Below, in pieces: positions 14,292-15,990 of a DNA stretch of 15,990 bases; the first letter of the stretch is position 1; every line of letters starts with the position of its first letter. The notes below the pieces were generated by a model. The model was not told the DNA's origin and did no database searches. It saw only the letters and a list, made by a program, of their open reading frames with translations. The translations under genes were made by a program, and so were the position numbers. Source of the DNA: Terriglobia bacterium (GTDB taxonomy: Bacteria; Acidobacteriota; Terriglobia; UBA7540); NCBI GenBank assembly GCA_020072905.1, contig JAIQGB010000070.1, positions 1 to 15,990 of the forward strand, in the 5' to 3' direction.

Positions 14292-15836
14292 CTACGTTGC
14301 CGCGTATCCGTACAGCAGCCCCTCGTGCACCCGGCCGATGCGGATATCGTGGAGAGAATTGGGGGCAATCTCCACACCCGGCAGCACGACTTTCAGATAA
14401 TTGCTGCTGAGCGCCACGCGGTCGCCTTCCTCCACTTCATCCAGAGTCAGTGCAGAGAGTGTTCGGCCGATCTGCGCTTGCAGGAAGGCCCGGCGCTTCG
14501 AGGCGATCAGCGCCCGCATCTGCGCGCCGCGCTCGTGAATCACCCGGCCATTGAGATGGCCGGCCCGCGCGGCGGCGGGTGTGCCAGGCCGCACGGAGTA
14601 AGGGAAAACGTGGAGATAGGTGAAGGGAAGGGATTCGACAAACCGCAGGCTCGCCTGGTGGTCCTCGGCAGTCTCGCCCGGGAAGCCGACCATCACGTCG
14701 GCGCCGATGCCGCAGTCCGGAATCTGCTCGTGAATGGCGCGAATGCGCTCGGCGTAGTGGGCCGTCCAGTAGCGCCGGTTCATCAGGCGCAGGATGCGGT
14801 CCGCGCCGCTCTGCAAGGGCACGTGGAAATGCCGGGCAAGGCGCGGCGCTCGCGCCACCAGGCGGATGAGCTCCGCGCTCACATCCATCAGCTCGATTGA
14901 GCTGATGCGCACACGCGCGATCGCGGTCTCACCTAGGATGCGCTCCAGCAGGCCGAGGAAGTTGACGCGGCGGCCGAGATCTTTGCCGTAGCTCCCCAGG
15001 TTGATGCCGGAGAGGACGATCTCCTGGTAGCCGGCGCGCTCCAGTTCGCGCACCTGCTCGATCACCTCTTCGGGCGCGAGACTGCGGCTCGGCCCGCGCA
15101 CTTCGGGAATGATGCAGAACGAACAGCGGGCAGCGCAGCCATCCTGCACCTTGAGCGTGGGACGGGTGTGATCGTCGGCAAAGGCCGGAGCGAAGTGGAA
15201 CTCCTCCGTGATCTCGCCGACAAGAACCTGTGCCGTCTCCGGCGTCGGGAATTTGGAGCCCGCAATGCGAGGTTCGGATTTCGAGGTTCGGGGTTCGGGA
15301 CTCGGGGCTCGGTTTTCGGGCTGCGGAATCAGGGGCAGACCATTCGTCTCATTCACTGCGCCGGAAACTACGGGCAAAGGCCAGATCTGCACCAATCCGC
15401 CATTGGGTTCTCCTTCTGACTTCTGACTTCTGACTTCTGACTCCTGTTCTTGCGACTCCCGACTTCTGACTTCTGACTCCTGACTCCTGAATCCCGAATC
15501 CTGCTTTTTCAGCAGTTCCGCGACCCGATGCTTGTGCGAGTTGCCCACGACCCAGGCGACCCCCGGCAGCTTGGCAATCTCTTCCGGCGCGCGCTGCGCG
15601 TAGCAACCTGTTACGAGAATCCGACACGCGGGGTTGGCGCGGTGGATGCGGCGAATCATCTGGCGGACTTCCGCGTCGGCGGTGGCGGTCACCGTGCACG
15701 TGTTCAGGACGGCGACTTGGCTCTCCTCCGCACTTCCCGTCTCCACGAGCCCGCTCTCCAGCAATTGGCGCTTGAGCGCCGTGCCGTCGGCCTGGCTCGC
15801 CCGGCAACCGAAATTGAAAAGGTGAAACGTGGACAT
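14292..15836 (-). CDS. mtaB: tRNA N6-threonylcarbamoyladenosine(37) methylthiotransferase MtaB, with repeat-derived insert
   Basis: Radical-SAM enzyme that adds a methylthio group to t6A at position 37 of tRNAs reading ANN codons. The N-terminal domain carries the three cysteines of the auxiliary cluster, C11 (FGCR), C47 (NTCTV) and C78 (TGCYA). The radical-SAM cluster is CAARCSFC (C234, C238, C241). The core follows with GYQEIVLSGINLGSYG, HFHVPLQSGAD and the GADVMVGFPGET block, and a C-terminal TRAM-like part ends near LLYGY. MtaB is favoured over MiaB and RimO because of the SGINLGSYG and HVPLQSGAD context, though this rests on memory of family patterns. It has 514 residues against about 430 usually. 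The excess is residues 112-198, a Ser/Glu/Arg/Pro-rich linker coded by heptamer repeats and inserted cleanly between the two domains. All six cluster cysteines are intact, so activity is probably retained. Confidence 0.9.
   Translation of the reverse strand: MSTFHLFNFGCRASQADGTALKRQLLESGLVETGSAEESQVAVLNTCTVTATADAEVRQMIRRIHRANPACRILVTGCYAQRAPEEIAKLPGVAWVVGNSHKHRVAELLKKQDSGFRSQESEVRSRESQEQESEVRSQKSEGEPNGGLVQIWPLPVVSGAVNETNGLPLIPQPENRAPSPEPRTSKSEPRIAGSKFPTPETAQVLVGEITEEFHFAPAFADDHTRPTLKVQDGCAARCSFCIIPEVRGPSRSLAPEEVIEQVRELERAGYQEIVLSGINLGSYGKDLGRRVNFLGLLERILGETAIARVRISSIELMDVSAELIRLVARAPRLARHFHVPLQSGADRILRLMNRRYWTAHYAERIRAIHEQIPDCGIGADVMVGFPGETAEDHQASLRFVESLPFTYLHVFPYSVRPGTPAAARAGHLNGRVIHERGAQMRALIASKRRAFLQAQIGRTLSALTLDEVEEGDRVALSSNYLKVVLPGVEIAPNSLHDIRIGRVHEGLLYGYAAT
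15264..15319. repeat. Degenerate heptamer array A (GTTCGGG type) inside mtaB
   Basis: Eight units in perfect 7-base register on the plus strand: ATGCGAG, GTTCGGA, TTTCGAG, GTTCGGG, GTTCGGG, ACTCGGG, GCTCGGT, TTTCGGG. A core of TCG at positions 3-5 is kept in seven of the eight units while the other positions drift. The array lies within the linker insert of mtaB and is translated as a Pro/Glu/Arg/Ser-rich stretch. Confidence 0.8.
15414..15504. repeat. Degenerate heptamer array B (TTCTGAC type) inside mtaB
   Basis: About thirteen units on the plus strand: four perfect TTCTGAC copies (15414-15441), then TCCTGTT, one extra base, TTGCGAC, TCCCGAC, two TTCTGAC, TCCTGAC, TCCTGAA, TCCCGAA and a partial TCCTGC. 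On the coding strand the unit is GTCAGAA. It is read in all three frames in turn, giving a 7-residue period (SEVRSQK) with no stop codon. About 94 bases of unrelated sequence separate it from array A. Confidence 0.85.
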
Positions 15837-15990
15837 GGGACTGAAATCCTATTCTAATACGAACGCATTAAGTTATGTTACAGAGCCGACGAATCTTGTT
15901 GGGGGACCACGAGCGCGTTGTCTTCTGGACGGTGGTCCAGACGTCCTCCAAAGTTTCAAACCAGCGATTGGTCGTGGCCTCAAAGCGAAT
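15837..15990. other. Right-edge stretch, possible partial gene of undecided strand
   Basis: An A/T-rich pocket just upstream of mtaB (15838-15880) probably holds its promoter, but no clear -35/-10 pair stands out. Beyond it both strands are open to the window edge. On the minus strand a 40-codon frame enters from the edge and stops at 15868-15870. On the plus strand a frame begins at the ATG at 15875. Neither has a recognisable motif, and third-base GC content is high in both, so I do not choose. Confidence 0.35.

Noticed and set aside
15264..15504. CRISPR array
   Set aside because: The units are 7 bases long, directly adjacent, degenerate, and lie inside a continuous coding frame; there are no spacers.

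Overview
This GC-rich window most likely comes from a soil or subsurface Acidobacteriota genome. The reasons are a secreted TPR protein with a carboxypeptidase-regulatory-like N-terminus, large periplasmic multihaem cytochromes, a Tat-exported Mo hydroxylase, and degenerate heptanucleotide repeats. This is inference from gene style; there is no rRNA or other phylogenetic marker to confirm it.

The left third (399-5535, minus strand) is a respiratory gene cluster. In transcription order it encodes a ~71-residue monohaem cytochrome, a three-helix NapC/NirT-like cytochrome with six haem sites, a second ~70-residue monohaem cytochrome, a Rieske protein, a cytochrome b (b6-like, broken by an internal deletion and frame change) and a nine-haem cytochrome c with a C-terminal membrane anchor. 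No cytochrome c1 or f is present. The parts suggest a quinol:cytochrome c oxidoreductase that uses multihaem cytochromes as its electron outlet.

Upstream, the 5536-6003 intergenic region carries a perfect FNR/CRP-family palindrome (TTGAT-N4-ATCAA) and two near-identical 12-mers exactly 22 bp apart. Low-oxygen control of the cytochrome cluster is therefore likely. On the other side of this region lies hemA (glutamyl-tRNA reductase), the first enzyme of haem synthesis by the C5 route. It has lost about 105 central residues, changed frame, and has a Gly-to-Asp change in its nucleotide-binding loop. A two-domain universal stress protein follows directly.

The middle (7900-12994) holds an unrecognised soluble protein on the minus strand. 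It also holds a plus-strand operon for a three-subunit molybdenum hydroxylase: Tat-signal [2Fe-2S] subunit, Mo-cofactor subunit, and FAD subunit with a four-cysteine loop like that of PaoB. The right part (minus strand) encodes the tRNA methylthiotransferase MtaB and a secreted TPR protein. MtaB is enlarged by an in-frame insert built from two heptamer arrays. The first ~400 and last ~150 bases hold no gene that can be named.

Two genes, cytochrome b and hemA, carry the same type of lesion (missing internal segment plus frame change). Each could be real decay or an assembly error, and this must be settled before the cluster is called functional.
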